Assembly: GCA_024760905.1 (NCBI GenBank)
Contig: CM045750.1
Span: 12,601,919 to 12,665,918 of the forward strand
Reading direction: 5' to 3'
DNA: 64,000 nucleotides
Source: Plotosus lineatus
Lineage: Eukaryota > Chordata > Actinopteri > Siluriformes > Plotosidae
Shown: positions 33,456-44,229 of the stretch, one piece after another
How positions within the stretch are numbered: position 1 is the first letter of the stretch
How the letters are laid out: each line of letters begins with the position of its first letter
Translations under genes and position numbers: made by a program
The notes under the pieces: generated by a model
What the model saw: the letters and a program-made list of their open reading frames with translations, nothing else
What the model was told of the DNA's origin: nothing
The model's database searches: none

Positions 33456-33470
33456 TCATGATGTTACTAT

Positions 33471-33825
33471 CTTCTTCTTCTTCTCTTTCTGCTTTTTCCT
33501 GTTCTCCAGAGTCGCCACAGCGAATCATCTGATTTGCACATTTGATTTGGTATGGTTTTTATTTTTTTTTTTACGTCGGATGCCCTTCCTGTCACAACCC
33601 TTTTAGCAAGGGACAGAAACACTCTGACGGCTTTGCAGCTCCTCTTTACGAAAGTCAGCAATGGTTCTTTTACATGCCTCACACCATAGACAGTGAGACA
33701 CATGGCCTGCCTTTGATAACCCAGTTAGCTGCACTGGGGGGACAGTGACAACCCTGTGGGGACTCGAACCCCCAACCATAGGATCAGCAATCCTGCGCCC
33801 TGTCCACTAGACCACCACTGCCCCC
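33471..33825 (-). mobile_element. SINE family 1, tail B, with target-site duplication
   Basis: Reversed tail B (GTCGCCACAGCGAATCATC, TTACGTCGGATGCCCTTCCT), body, and a full tRNA-like head (reversed B-box GGGACTCGAACCCCCAACC, A-box side GTCCACTAGACCACCACTGC). ATGATGTTACTAT (33458-33470) and ATGATGATACTAT (33826-33838) flank it, 12/13 identical. Confidence 0.85.
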
Positions 33826-34143
33826 ATGATGATACTATGTAAACCATAAAAAAATGAGTTTGTCCATTCTTAAACAAAGAATATTATCAGTAGGCTATTA
33901 TTATTAATATTATTATTAATAATCATAATAATAATAATATGTAAATGTTTAAAGAGTGTTTATTTATACATTTTTGTCACATATCCAACGAAACATCGCA
34001 ATTCTCACGATACACTACCAACACTTCTGTTTCACCTCACATGCCCACTACATTCTATATAACAAGTCTGTGTGGCTGTGTAGTGTACTGTTTGGCCAAT
34101 AAAGGTTGAGCAACATAATATATATATATATATATATATATTG

Positions 34144-34242
34144 CAGGGTTTATCACCATGGACTGGTCAATACTTGACAGTTTAAAGGCGAACCAGGGCG
34201 GTCATAGATTGTTTATATTGTAAATCTAATTTATTTATATAC

Positions 34243-34277
<35 letters not shown>

Positions 34278-34682
34278 AATAATAAGCACTCCATGCATGT
34301 TATTTTTCAACAGCTTAACTAAAGTTGGTTGGGAAGTAGAGCTGGAACTTTTCTTAGAAAAAAAAACAAAAACAAAAAAACACAGGTGATGGTGCACCAG
34401 CTGGGAGAATGAAGGCTCGGGCTCAGTCTCACCCAAAATCCCTCTATTGTTTGAAACATGTCCAACTCGCCTCTGTTGATGTTCCGTCCCCTTGTGGGTT
34501 ACATTTTAGTGCTCAAATGACCGACATGTAACCGAGAGAATTTGGTCATTTTTCAAAATAAAAGATTTTTAAAAAATAAAGATCATTCAGACTCATATAA
34601 TTAATAAACTGGGGAAAAAATTTTTTTTTTCTTTTGAGTACCGGTACCAATTGAGCCGCGGACCGGTGGTTGGGGACCCCTG
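34144..34682 (-). mobile_element. hAT-like element
   Basis: The right end GGTGGTTGGGGACCCCTG and left end CAGGGTTTATCACCATGGAC form hAT-type termini. The flanking 8-mers ATATATTG and TTATAGTG agree at 6/8. The interior holds a (TTA)n tract (34245-34275) and A-rich runs; no transposase. Confidence 0.55.
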
Positions 34683-34961
34683 TTATAGTGTATAATGAAG
34701 GTAATGTGTCTACTTTTAAAATCAGATACAGTATATAGTAAATGTCAAACATGTGAATCAGATGATTCGCTGTGGCGACCCCTGAAAAAGGGAAAAAGCT
34801 GAAAGGAAGTAGTTGTAAATGTCAGATGAATGTTTGGTTATTACAACCCAAAGAGAGAATATGAACTGAATAAGGAATTGTTTCTGTGCAATACGTAAAT
34901 AATTGTGTATTATTCTGCAGTAAAACGTACTAAACACCTTTTTCTTTGTCATTCTCTACAG

Positions 34962-35159
34962 AGCACCTTTAAATTTAAATCAGAGAGTGATATTCATTTG
35001 GCTGAACACCATAAGCAGGTGTTGTATGATGGAAAGTTGGCCAGCAGCATCTCCTTCACCTATAATGCAAAAGCAACGGATGCACAGCTCTGCCTCGAGT
35101 CCTCACCCAGAGAAAATGCCTCCATCTTCGTCCATTCGCCCCATGCCCTCATGTTGCAG
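34962..35159 (+). CDS. nbea: nbea exon 9 (66 codons)
   Basis: Acceptor CATTCTCTACAG, donor GTTAAC, both phase 0. It encodes [20 protein letters not shown] and continues to [20 protein letters not shown], the segment linking the lectin-like domain to the second armadillo block. It follows the largest intron in the window (12.8 kb). Confidence 0.95.
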
Positions 35160-35880
35160 GTTAACACACGTCACACAATCTCAGACCGGCTTGACCTCAT
35201 GAACAGAAATGTTGCAAGACTCAAGCGTCACAGAATGGAATTTTTATTCTATTTAATCGTCCCAGGTTTTCGGGAACCATTTCTACAAAATCTTTTTTTT
35301 TACTAAATATATTTCTTGTTTTTTGCAATATTACACTCAACATTACATAGTACACAGTAACAGGAGAATTGTGCCCACATAAGTAAATAAGAAAACAGAC
35401 GATGCTGGTCCAAAGTTAGCAATAAAGTATTGAGAGATGACTCCAAACAAAACAAGCTCAGCATTGAAATTCTCTAAAGCAGTGAAGCAGTGTGGGTAGA
35501 ATGCGTAATTTCCATCTCAGTAAGATCATTCTCCTGGCTAATAAAGTGCAAAAGGTTATAAAATCAGCTTTGTTTTTTGGCACCAGTAGTGTGGAATGGT
35601 GGAATGCTTCCAACCAAATAATTACTGGAATAAGATCAGCGGGTACATTTTAATATAGTGGATAGGAGGATATCGAGAGGCATGGAGGTGTCGGGGTTCA
35701 CACTGAAGCCTCAAACATGAAAGTTCTGGGTTTTAACTTTAAGACCAACTGGGGGTTTTTATAAGTTACGTTTGCATGGAAATGATTAATTTTAGTGGAG
35801 ATGTATATGTATGACCCTGTGTATTAATTTTGACCTTGTTTTCATTTTGGAAATCCCCCAAAAAAGGAAATATTTCCTCT
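35160..35880. other. Unassigned intron 9 DNA
   Basis: No gene or repeat recognised between exon 9 and the Tigger-like element. Confidence 0.4.
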
Positions 35881-35883
35881 ATA

Positions 35884-36684
35884 CAGACGCTCCCCGATTT
35901 ACGTTCATTCATTTGACGTATTTTTCAATTTTACGTTTTGTTTTTTTTTTTTTTTTTTTAATTACGTCAAATTTTGAGTTTAGCGTGCTCTCTGTAGTAC
36001 GAGATGTACCTACGTAGTACGCTGACATAATGACGTAAGGACGCTGCGTCCATTGTTTACAAACGACAGACTGAACGTGCCCCTCCTTCTTCCCAGTTCA
36101 CCGCGTTTTACCCTTGTGTTAAGACGTCGTCGCTGTGATCTTTGTGTTTACACTGTTTTGCGGACTTTTGTAACCCTAAGCAAATGTGGTTGGTCAGAAG
36201 CGTAAGCCTACTAGTGATTAGTGCTAATCAGAAAAAGTGGCAAGCCATCTCGTTAGAAACAAAGATGGCTATTATCAAGAAAATCGATGCTGGTGAAAAA
36301 CACATGAATGTTGCACATTTCTTCCAAATGGCTCCGTCGACCATCGGAACCATTTACAAGCAGAAAGATCTCATCATAGAGAATGTTAAAGGTTATATTT
36401 GATACTGTATTTGATATTTGATGAGTGAATTTGATTAAAAGTTATCTATTTGAATTATTATTTTGCTTGAATTTCATTTATTTGAAATTAATGTTGATAT
36501 TATTTGATATATTTATATTATTTTACAATGTTATGTTTATAATAATTGATTTAGGGGTGTTTTACGGTAATGTTATTTATGGATGTATAGTACAGTATGA
36601 ACATCATACGTCGCTGGAACATACAGTAACGACTTACATTCGGCCGTTCAAAACCAAACTAAAACATAAGTTGGGGAGCGTCTG
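35884..36684 (+). mobile_element. Tigger-like element with terminal inverted repeats
   Basis: Starts CAGACGCTCCCCGATTTACG after TA and ends GTTGGGGAGCGTCTG before TA (36685-36686). It contains the start of a transposase frame (next entry). The middle is AT-rich and deleted; total length 801 bp. Confidence 0.8.
36142..36402 (+). pseudogene. Tigger-type transposase N-terminal HTH remnant
   Basis: WQAISLETKMAIIKKIDAGE, then KHMNVAHFFQMAPSTIGTIY KQKD: the CENP-B/psq-type helix-turn-helix with the 'ST(I)xTIxKxKD' recognition-helix pattern. The frame ends after about 87 codons with no DDE core. Confidence 0.7.
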
Positions 36685-36686
36685 TA

Positions 36687-37173
36687 ATATAGTTTCATAA
36701 TGTTTGTCAATGTATATGAATTTTTGACTGTTGTGGTATAAATTTAAGGATCTGGGCTTATTTGCATCAGTCGTAGAAGGGATGGCGTTCTATGGCGTTT
36801 CCCTACACTACACTACACTATAGAGTAAAACTGTACGAGGTTGTGTAAGCTTTGTGTAATCTCGAGATTTTGACTAAAAGCAGTTTTTCCGAAATGAAAC
36901 TTGATTCATGACATAGTTACAGTAATCTCTACCTAGACACATTACATTCTATTGCATTTATGTGTGGTATTTGACAGAAGGAGTAGCATTGTGTCACAAA
37001 GCTTCAGGGTTTCATGAAGTTGTCCTCCATATTCTCAACCTTAAAAACATGCTACAGAGTGTTTTTGTCTCAGAAATTGCCCCTAGCTGTGAATTTGTGT
37101 TTTATTATGTAATGGTTGAGAATCACCAGATCAGCAGGTTAAAGTGTTAATACATTGTTCTCTGTGTATGTAG
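36687..37173. other. Unassigned end of intron 9
   Basis: Includes a CACTACACTACACTA run at 36807-36821. Nothing else recognised before the exon 10 acceptor. Confidence 0.4.
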
Positions 37174-37307
37174 GATGTAAAGGCTATCGTCACCCACTCC
37201 ATCCATAGTGCGATCCACTCCATCGGGGGAATCCAGGTGCTGTTCCCACTCTTCTCCCAGCTTGACTACCGGCAGCCCAATGATAACCCTGTGGAAACCA
37301 CAGTGTG
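37174..37307 (+). CDS. nbea: nbea exon 10 (44 codons + 2 nt)
   Basis: Acceptor CTGTGTATGTAG, donor GTGAGC after TG of a Cys codon. It encodes [20 protein letters not shown] and continues [20 protein letters not shown] to ETTV. The DYRQPNDNP stretch differs from the human DNRQLNDSQ that I remember, so this loop tolerates change. Confidence 0.95.
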
Positions 37308-37574
37308 GTGAGCACACACACCTCCGACCTCTCCTCGGCTAGTTATCAACCCAGAGACACCATTGTCATCACATGCGTATACCGCATTAGCGCTACTTGA
37401 TTTTCAAAGTTATCAGAATGCTGAAAGTTCACGTTGTACAACTTGGTGTCTTAGGTTGCCAAGTTGACGCTATAAAAATTTCATTACAATGCCATGTTTT
37501 ATCACGAACATCTAAAGGCCTCTCAATCCATTTTATTCGTGAACGTACGTTGATATTATGACTATTCTCCTAAA

Positions 37575-37654
37575 TTAAATCAATTATAGTGAATTGCAAC
37601 AACAGCATTCATCCTGTATGAATACTGTTGTTGCAATTCAGTAAAATTGATTAA
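37575..37654. repeat. 80-nt near-perfect hairpin in intron 10
   Basis: Left arm TTAAATCAATTATAGTGAAT with TGCAACAACAGCATTCAT; right arm ATGAATACTGTTGTTGCAAT with TCAGTAAAATTGATTAA. The arms pair over about 37 positions with a handful of mismatches and one bulge; the loop is about 5 nt. Whether it is a MITE, a replication palindrome or a transcribed hairpin is not decided by sequence alone. Confidence 0.8.
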
Positions 37655-37830
37655 GTCTTTAATGATCAGAATCAATATAAACATTGCAAAAATAAAAACA
37701 AAATATAAGAAATAGATACTGGAATTGAGAAGACTGTGCTCAGTGTAAATGAACTGGCAGTAAAATAATTGATAATATTTCTTAAAATTAGAAAAAATAT
37801 CTACGCATAAAAAAAAAGAGAGAGAGAGAG

Positions 37831-38085
37831 ATTTTCTTTTCGGCCTTTTCCCTTTATCAGCAGTCGCCACAGCGAATGATTCGCATGTTTTGATTTGGCA
37901 TAGGTTTTTACATCGGATGCCCCTCCTGACACAACCCTTTTTTAGCAAGGGGCGGAAACACGCTGACAGCTATGCAGCTACTTTTTACGAAAGTCAGCAA
38001 TTTACATCTTTTACATGAACCTCTCACCATAGACAGTGAGAGACATGGCCGGCCTTTGATAATCCAGTTAGCTGCACTGGGGGGA

Positions 38086-38088
<3 letters not shown>
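37831..38088 (-). mobile_element. SINE family 1, tail B, antisense, head replaced by (TG)n
   Basis: Reversed tail B (CAGTCGCCACAGCGAATGAT, ACATCGGATGCCCCTCCTGA) and body are present up to CTGCACTGGGGGGACAGTG, where the microsatellite begins. Confidence 0.75.
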
Positions 38089-38156
<68 letters not shown>

Positions 38157-38168
38157 TGTGTGTGTGAA

Positions 38169-38190
<22 letters not shown>
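38089..38190 (+). repeat. (TG)n microsatellite, long
   Basis: About 45 TG units with a few interruptions, then (TATG)n. It starts exactly at the CAGTG step between SINE body and head, the same place where SINE copies at 10433-10490 carry (CA)n. Confidence 0.95.
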
Positions 38191-38203
<13 letters not shown>

Positions 38204-38221
38204 ATGCGCACACATGTATAT

Positions 38222-39350
38222 TGTTTGAAGACACTCAGTGACTCAGCTGTCTGGACAGCCAGAGGAAGTTCATTCCACCACCTTGGAGCCAGAACAGAGA
38301 ATCGTTTAGATCCATTTTTCCCTTTGCCCTTGGTAGATGGAGGGACCAGTCTAGGCAAGCATTAGTGTTCTAAATCTAATATGAATCGCTATGGAAAGAT
38401 CGTAGCAGTAGTGTGGGGAAAAATTTGGGAAGGTGAAGAACAAGCTACATTATGGATTAGTTGCAGAGGTCAAATAGCACTCAAAGGTAGACCTGCCAGG
38501 ATTGAGTTGCTGTAGTCTCGTCTTGAGATGACAAGGGATTGAACGGACAAGTGATCTTAGTGGAAAGAAATGGATGAATCCTTCAGCTGTTAAAGTGGAG
38601 AAATCGACACGCTCGAGAAAGATTAGTGATATGAGACAAGAAGGACAGGCAATTATCCATTATTACTCCAAGGCTTTCTGGAGTGATTTCAGCGTTGTCT
38701 AATGGGATTGCAAGATCTTGATGTTGGAATGAGTCAGATGGGATGAACAGCAAGTCAGTCTTTCTGGGAGTAAGCTTCAGCTGGTGAGCTGCCATCCATG
38801 TGGAGATACAAGACATGCAGAGAGCTGGGTAGAAACATCAGTGTCTGAGGGAGGAAAAGAGAGAACAAGTTTAATGTCATCTGCATAGCAGTGATATATG
38901 ACATCACAGAGGGACCCAATATAACAAGAACAGAAGTGAACCAAGAACTGAGCCCTGGGGAACACCGACATAGGGAAGATGTGGAGCCTCTCCATGTAAC
39001 CTCATACGAGCAAACTTCCAGGTAGGAAGCAAACCATTCTGCACCACAAATTCTTAGACTCCTGAGGATGGACAAGAGTCTTGTAATTGACTGTCAAATG
39101 CTACTGAAAGCTTGAAGAGGCTGAGGACTGATGACATTTTGGCTGATCTTGCAGCATGTAGCTTCTCTGTGGCAGACAAGAGTGCAGTCTCTGTGGAATG
39201 TGCTGCTTTGAAGATAGATTGATGAGGGTCAAGGGGAGGACATTCTGTAAAAGCTAGAAGGACATTTGGGTATAAGAGAGTATTAATGCTGAGTGCAAGG
39301 GACTTGGAATTAGCTGTTACTTTGTACACATCCAAGGGTGATATGATCAA
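38222..39350 (-). pseudogene. LINE reverse transcriptase remnant, antisense
   Basis: Minus-strand order: PHQSIFKAAHSTETALLSAT (39230-39170), then ILRSLRICGAEWFASYLEVC (39070-39010), QVTWRGS-like text, HQLKLTPRKTDLLFIPSDSF (38790-38720) and, after a non-matching gap, KRFSVLAPRWWNELPLAVQT (38330-38250). This matches a fish LINE RT in the CR1/L2/Rex1 group as I remember it. The gap 38380-38580 is unassigned. Confidence 0.7.
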
Positions 39351-39947
39351 ATGTAATCTTGTACAGTCATCTTACTGCTGTGTTTCTCTGCTTGCAGGCA
39401 TAATCAGTCTTAGATCAGTAGTACTGCTGGCAGGCATCATCAGTAGAAACAAGATCTGCAGTGCATCAATGCACCATCCCCTGGGGAGCTTTTTACCAAT
39501 TCAGGAAAAACAAGCTTCATGTGAATATAAGTTACTGAAGACATACATTCGCTTTGCTGTGCAGCGAGCTGAGAGATCAGGAGAAAAAAGTAGTCAAGAG
39601 AGTGGCGGGGTGGGGGAGAGAAAGGAATAACCGGACAGGCGAGAGTGAGCTGCTGAGGACTTCATCATGACTCTCAGTGCATCGTGCACATCATTCAGCT
39701 GCAGAGCCTCAGCTGCACTGCCAGTGGGAAATGATTCAGAGAGCGAGTTAGCGTGTCCATATCGATTGCTACCGAGTTGTTTTACTGTGAGCTATTTCTG
39801 TAAAAGAGATTAGATGAAAGCTAAAATTGGCAATAATCAGCATTTGGTGTAAAGATACGCCTACAGGGTGACTGGCTTTTTCATGTTCGTCTTTCTGTAT
39901 AGATGGATTTTATTATGCGTTTAAAGTATTGGCAACTCATGAAGAAC
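39351..39947. other. Unassigned intron 10 DNA
   Basis: A near repeat TGCTGGCAGGCATCATCAGT / TGCTTGCAGGCATAATCAGT occurs at 39390-39445. No gene supported. Confidence 0.4.
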
Positions 39948-39958
39948 AGTACACATTT

Positions 39959-40317
39959 ATCATTGTTCATTTTCCAAACCATGTAATCCTAATTAGGGTC
40001 ATAGGGAGGCTGGTGCCCATTTCAGCCGACTATGGGTGAGGGCGGGGTACAGCCTGGAGAGCTCGCCAGGCCATCGTAAGGCCAACACTCACGCAACTAT
40101 TTGTACTCACGCTCACATCTATGGGCAATTTGGAACAGCCAATTAACCTAAGGTGCATGTTTTTGGACTGTGGGAGGAAACCGGAGTACCCGGAGGACAC
40201 CCACACAGCACGGGGAGAACATGCAAACTCCACACAGAAACGCCCGAGCTGAGAATCAAACCCAGGCCTTCTTGCTATGAAGCGGACGTGCTAACCACTA
40301 CGCCACCGTGCCGCCCT
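39959..40317 (-). mobile_element. SINE family 2, full length, with target-site duplication
   Basis: Reversed tail A (GTAATCCTAATTAGGGTCAT), body (TTTTTGGACTGTGGGAGGAA, GGAGAACATGCAAACTCCAC) and tRNA-like head (reversed B-box GAGAATCAAACCCAGG, A-box side CTAACCACTACGCCACCGTG). AGTACACATTT flanks it at 39948-39958 and 40318-40328. This is the best reference copy in the window. Confidence 0.9.
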
Positions 40318-40328
40318 AGTACACATTT

Positions 40329-40621
40329 TATATTTTACTTAATTTAACCCATTAGTGTCATTGGCAGTGTCTCGGGCTCTACCTGTACATCTACACCACT
40401 AATATAACATTACTGACTATGAAACGGATATCGAGTTTTTCACTTTTTTTGTCCATTATTTATTCCCTAACAATTCTTGTTGCAGTTAAACCTAGAAAAC
40501 AGCTGAACCGATCTTTATGATATTTTACATAAAGTTTCCCCAGTATGCAGCTGTGCATCTGACTAATTTTTATTCCATTTGTATATTCAGTATGGCTACA
40601 GGGACCATTATGTTGATTTTT

Positions 40622-40652
<31 letters not shown>

Positions 40653-41097
40653 ATCCTAGCTATTACAAGAGAACTACAAAATAGGACTTTGTGAAATTGT
40701 CCAGACAGACATCGTGTATAGCCGAGTTGTGCACCTGCATAATTTAATCGAATTTGCATATTGTTAAAGTTGAGGAAATGACTCCCTTGTTTGTCTCGGT
40801 TTTAATACTTTGGACAGCTGCCTATAAATTAAAATTCAGCATCATACATATTCTCAACAATAAAAAAGCAAATATACTTCAGTATTTTATAGATTGAGGC
40901 GCTGCCTAAAACTGCATATACGGTTTAACTTATTTAATGTTTCTGGTTGGAACTTTCAAACCCCATTCACACCTATATTCATTGAATAACTTGTTTATAG
41001 AAGGGAACCAAACACAAAATCTTATTTTCCACATGTTAAATATACCATTTAGAAACTGTAGCTTTAGAGACCATTTCAGTAACACAACAATATCTTT
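40329..41097. other. Unassigned intron 10 DNA
   Basis: Contains a (TTTA)n run at 40620-40650 and two related stretches (40430-40590 and 40600-40760) built on TGTGCA(T/C)CTG(A/C). Possibly an old duplicated repeat, not identified. Confidence 0.4.
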
Positions 41098-41355
41098 CAT
41101 TCATTTTCTGAACCCCTTAATCCAAATTAGGGTTGCAGGGAGACTGGTGCCCATCTCAGCCGACACCGTGCGAGGGCAGGGTACACCCTGGACAGCTTGC
41201 CAGGCCATCGCCAGGCCAACACTCACACAACCATTCGTACTCACATCCATGGGCAATTTGGAACAGCCAGTTAACCTACTGTGCATGTTTTTGGAGTACG
41301 GGAGGAAACCGGAGTACCCGGAGGAAACCCATGCAAGCACGGGGACAACATGCAT
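41098..41355 (-). mobile_element. SINE family 2, antisense, head missing
   Basis: Reversed tail A and body (GGAGGAAACCGGAGTACCCG) stop at GGGGACAACATGCATG, where a different sequence begins. 41356-41512 (TTTCGTAACGTGAATTTTTT, TTTCGTAAGGTAACACTG before TA) looks like the end of a Tigger-type MITE. Confidence 0.65.
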
Positions 41356-41512
41356 GATGGAAGAGCAACTCGCGCATTGTTTGAATTTTTGAGATGGTGC
41401 GTTTCGTAACGTGAATTTTTTTGTCGTATCCAGAGACGGAAATTTTAGATAAATGTGTTTCGTAACTTGGATTTTTCGTTTGTTGGGTCTTTCGTAAGGT
41501 AACACTGTATAT

Positions 41513-41650
41513 AACCTGTGACGGACTAACGTCCCATCCAGGAGGAGTTGTACTCCTAGTCGCTTCACACTATGGAAACCAGGGATAAGCACCGGCCTGA
41601 TGAGCCACTATGGCTTGGGTGTAAAAAGCCCAACGGACTTTACCTTTAAT
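41513..41650 (+). mobile_element. SINE family 3, 3' portion
   Basis: GACTAACGTCCCATCCAGGA, GGGATAAGCACCGGCCTGA and GGCTTGGGTGTAAAAAGCCC: same family as 3789-3950 and 63268-63580. Confidence 0.7.
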
Positions 41651-41785
41651 ACTAATACTAATCCAGCAGTGTGTTTTGTGTTTGAGTAATAGACTTTCAC
41701 TGAAAGTTCAAGACACATAGATTGTTGTGCTGTTATTTTATCCTTGCGTGTTGTTCAGTGCATTGTTTATATCATTTTCCTCTAG

Positions 41786-41894
41786 TGCTACTCTCTTGGC
41801 TTTCCTGGTGGAGCTGTTGAAGAGTTCTGTAGCCATGCAGGAGCAGATGCTGGGAGGAAAGGGCTTCCTGGTTATCGGATACCTGTTGGAAAAG
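41786..41894 (+). CDS. nbea: nbea exon 11 (1 nt + 36 codons)
   Basis: Acceptor CATTTTCCTCTAG; the first T completes Cys. It then reads ATLLAFLVELLKSSVAMQEQ and MLGGKGFLVIGYLLEK, donor GTGAGA. These are armadillo-like helices. Only 91 bp separate it from exon 12, the shortest intron seen. Confidence 0.95.
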
Positions 41895-41985
41895 GTGAGA
41901 TACAGAAGAAGATACAGAAGAAGAGCAGTCTTGCGAAAACTGTGACTGGTTTATGTCCCTCTGTCTGTCTGTCTGTCTCTTTCAG

Positions 41986-42138
41986 TCGTCCCGTGTCCAC
42001 ATCACCAGGGCTGTACTGGAGCAGTTCCTTTCCTTTGCGAAGTATCTTGACGGCCTCACACATGGAGCACCTCTCCTGAAGCAGCTGTGTGACCATGTCT
42101 TGTTCAATGCAGCCATCTGGATCCATACGCCTGCAAAG
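41986..42138 (+). CDS. nbea: nbea exon 12 (51 codons)
   Basis: The acceptor is preceded by CTGTCTGTCTGTCTGTCTCT, a short tetranucleotide repeat serving as polypyrimidine tract. It encodes SSRVHITRAVLEQFLSFAKY and ends FNAAIWIHTPAK before GTCAGA. Phase 0 at both ends. Confidence 0.95.
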
Positions 42139-42319
42139 GTCAGAACCCAGCTGCTGAAATTCTGATTGAACTGTATGACGGAAATAATAAAATATTTATT
42201 CGGTATTTGATGTGTAGTACAGTGTACAGGTTTGCTAAACACCAGCCAGCAAAGCAATGGCATTTAATTTAAATCTAGGAAACATGAATTGCAATTTCCT
42301 TCATATCTCCCAACCGGAC

Positions 42320-42475
42320 AAAGCTGGGAGAATAGTCCCATTTCCACCAAGCTGCTACTGTAGGGCCCTTGAGCAAGGCCCTTAACTTTCAACTGCTCAG
42401 CTGTATAAAGTATATAAAAATGTCAGTCACTCTGTATAAAATTATCTGCCAAATACCATAAGTGTAAAATATAGT
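42320..42475 (+). mobile_element. SINE tail fragment (V-SINE-like)
   Basis: GGGCCCTTGAGCAAGGCCCT TAAC followed by TCTGCCAAATACCATAAGTG resembles the conserved 3' half of a widespread fish SINE. A copy with a head is at 53222-53390. Confidence 0.5.
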
Positions 42476-42954
42476 TACAGAATCTACCTTAAGTCTTCAA
42501 ATCCACATTCATCTTCTATGAACCTCAGGGGCAAATTCCCCTTAAACTGGGCCACACCCTGTTTGTGGTGATGGTTCACCAGCTTGTCAGGGATTGGATG
42601 TTCCACATCAAATTGATAGATCACCGTGCAGTGTTACTTTCCACTTCTTATGAACTTTGTTGTTGATGATACAATCATTTGTACAACAACATAATGTCCC
42701 TTATCCCTAAGAATTGTAAGTCGATATATGCGAAGTTTTTGCACTGTAGGAGCTGAGCATGGGGAACTCTGCTGAAGGATGTCTGAATTTATTTAAGCTG
42801 CTTGACATTGTTTTTTTTTTTCTGATGATTTATCCTGAAAGGCCCATGTAACAAAAAACAGTATGTTCTTCATCCGATTCAGGAAAGAGGAGCCACTGAG
42901 TCAGGCCTAGTGAGAGCACTGTACTAAGATCAGTTGAATATATGGTGCTATATA
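42476..42954. other. Unassigned intron 12 DNA
   Basis: No recognised gene or repeat. Confidence 0.4.
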
Positions 42955-43217
42955 GGGATCCCTCATTTTCCGCGGTTAATGGGGACTGAGACCCCTCCGC
43001 GACCACCGATTTCTTCGAAGTAGGATCAATCCCCCGATTGAATCAATATCACTGACGTATACGTACATGTATATGTGTATATAATATCAATAAATACATA
43101 TTCAACACTATAAACGCTTATAATAACAATTAAACATTCAAAAATAATGCATGAGATGTAAATAAAAATATATACAGACGCGTGCGCACACAGATGCCTC
43201 ACATAAAAATGTAAGTA

Positions 43218-44032
43218 CAGTCGGCCTTCTACTTACGAAAACTACTGAATATGAAAAATCCAGGTTCCAAAAAACATTTTCCTAAATTTTCGCGCTCTGT
43301 ATACAAAACAACTTTTTATGAAAAGCGCCAGACGCACCATTCAAAAATTCAAATGCGCCATTCAAAACAATGCACGAGTTGCTGTCTCATTGGCTGTCTC
43401 CCAGCATCTCTTGCCTGCTGGCCTCCCATTGGCCAGGAGGGAGCTGAACTATACCCATACTTCCTGTTTGTCACACGCGTGAAGGAGAGTTGAACAGGAC
43501 TGTTGGCTCGTGAGTTTTTTGAGAGTGATCATTGCAGCGTTATATTTCGTTATTCATCATGGACCCCAAGAAAGTGATTCCCGATGACAACGAAAAGAAG
43601 CGGGCTCCGTTGTCAATCGAAGTGAAGCAGGAGGAGATAAAAAAATATGAAAGTGGAATGCGGATTTCGTTGAGCGAAATTGCAAAGGAGTATGGCCGAC
43701 ATCCCTCTACAATCGGAACGATATTGAAGCAGAAGGAGACCTTAAAAGCGGAGATACAGTGATGGAGGCGAGTATTTCGGAACGATATTGAAGCAGAAGG
43801 AGGCATTAAAAGCGGAGATACAGTGACGGAGGCGATTATTTCGGAAAAAGCAACCGCACATTTCATACAAAATTGGTGTACTTTTCTCATTTTTAAAGGG
43901 TTTATGGGGTAGTCTTGGGAGTCTTGGAATGAATCATGTATTTTACATGTAAAATGCACCTCTACTTACAAAAACCCCAGGTTACGAAAAAGGCACTGGA
44001 ACGGATTAATTTCGTAAGTAGAGGGCCGACTG
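43218..44032 (+). mobile_element. Tigger-like element nested in the MITE
   Basis: Starts CAGTCGGCCTTCTACTTACG and ends CGTAAGTAGAGGGCCGACTG, clean terminal inverted repeats, with TA on both sides. It encodes a transposase N-terminus and carries a tandem duplication of about 65 bp near 43715-43845 (GGAACGATATTGAAGCAGAA twice). Confidence 0.85.
43559..43762 (+). pseudogene. Tigger-type transposase N-terminal HTH remnant
   Basis: Starts MDPKKVIPDDNEKKRAPLSI and continues IKKYESGMRISLSEIAKEYG RHPSTIGTILKQKETLKAEI, a CENP-B-type HTH. The stop at 43760-43762 lies at the internal duplication; the catalytic domain is gone. Confidence 0.75.
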
Positions 44033-44229
44033 TAGTTTTGTTTGGTTGTTTCTTGTTTTTGTTTTGGATTTTCTCTTTTTTTTGCATACTTGGCCTTGTT
44101 TTGCAGCATTTTGCTTAACATTTCCCCCTATTTTTCCTTAATTTCCTTATTTTTTTATTTTTCAATGAATATTTTTGAAAAACCTGCGATTCACTGAAGC
44201 ACAAAGTAGCGAGGGATCACTGTAGTTTA

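Larger units (their letters stand above)
42955..44222 (-). mobile_element. Tigger-type MITE copy 3, split by a nested element
   Basis: Left part 42955-43215 (GGGATCCCTCATTTTCCGCG) and right part 44035-44222 (AGTAGCGAGGGATCACTG before TA) are the two halves of the MITE seen at 18216-18677. The nested element at 43218-44032 is flanked by TA on both sides. Confidence 0.8.
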
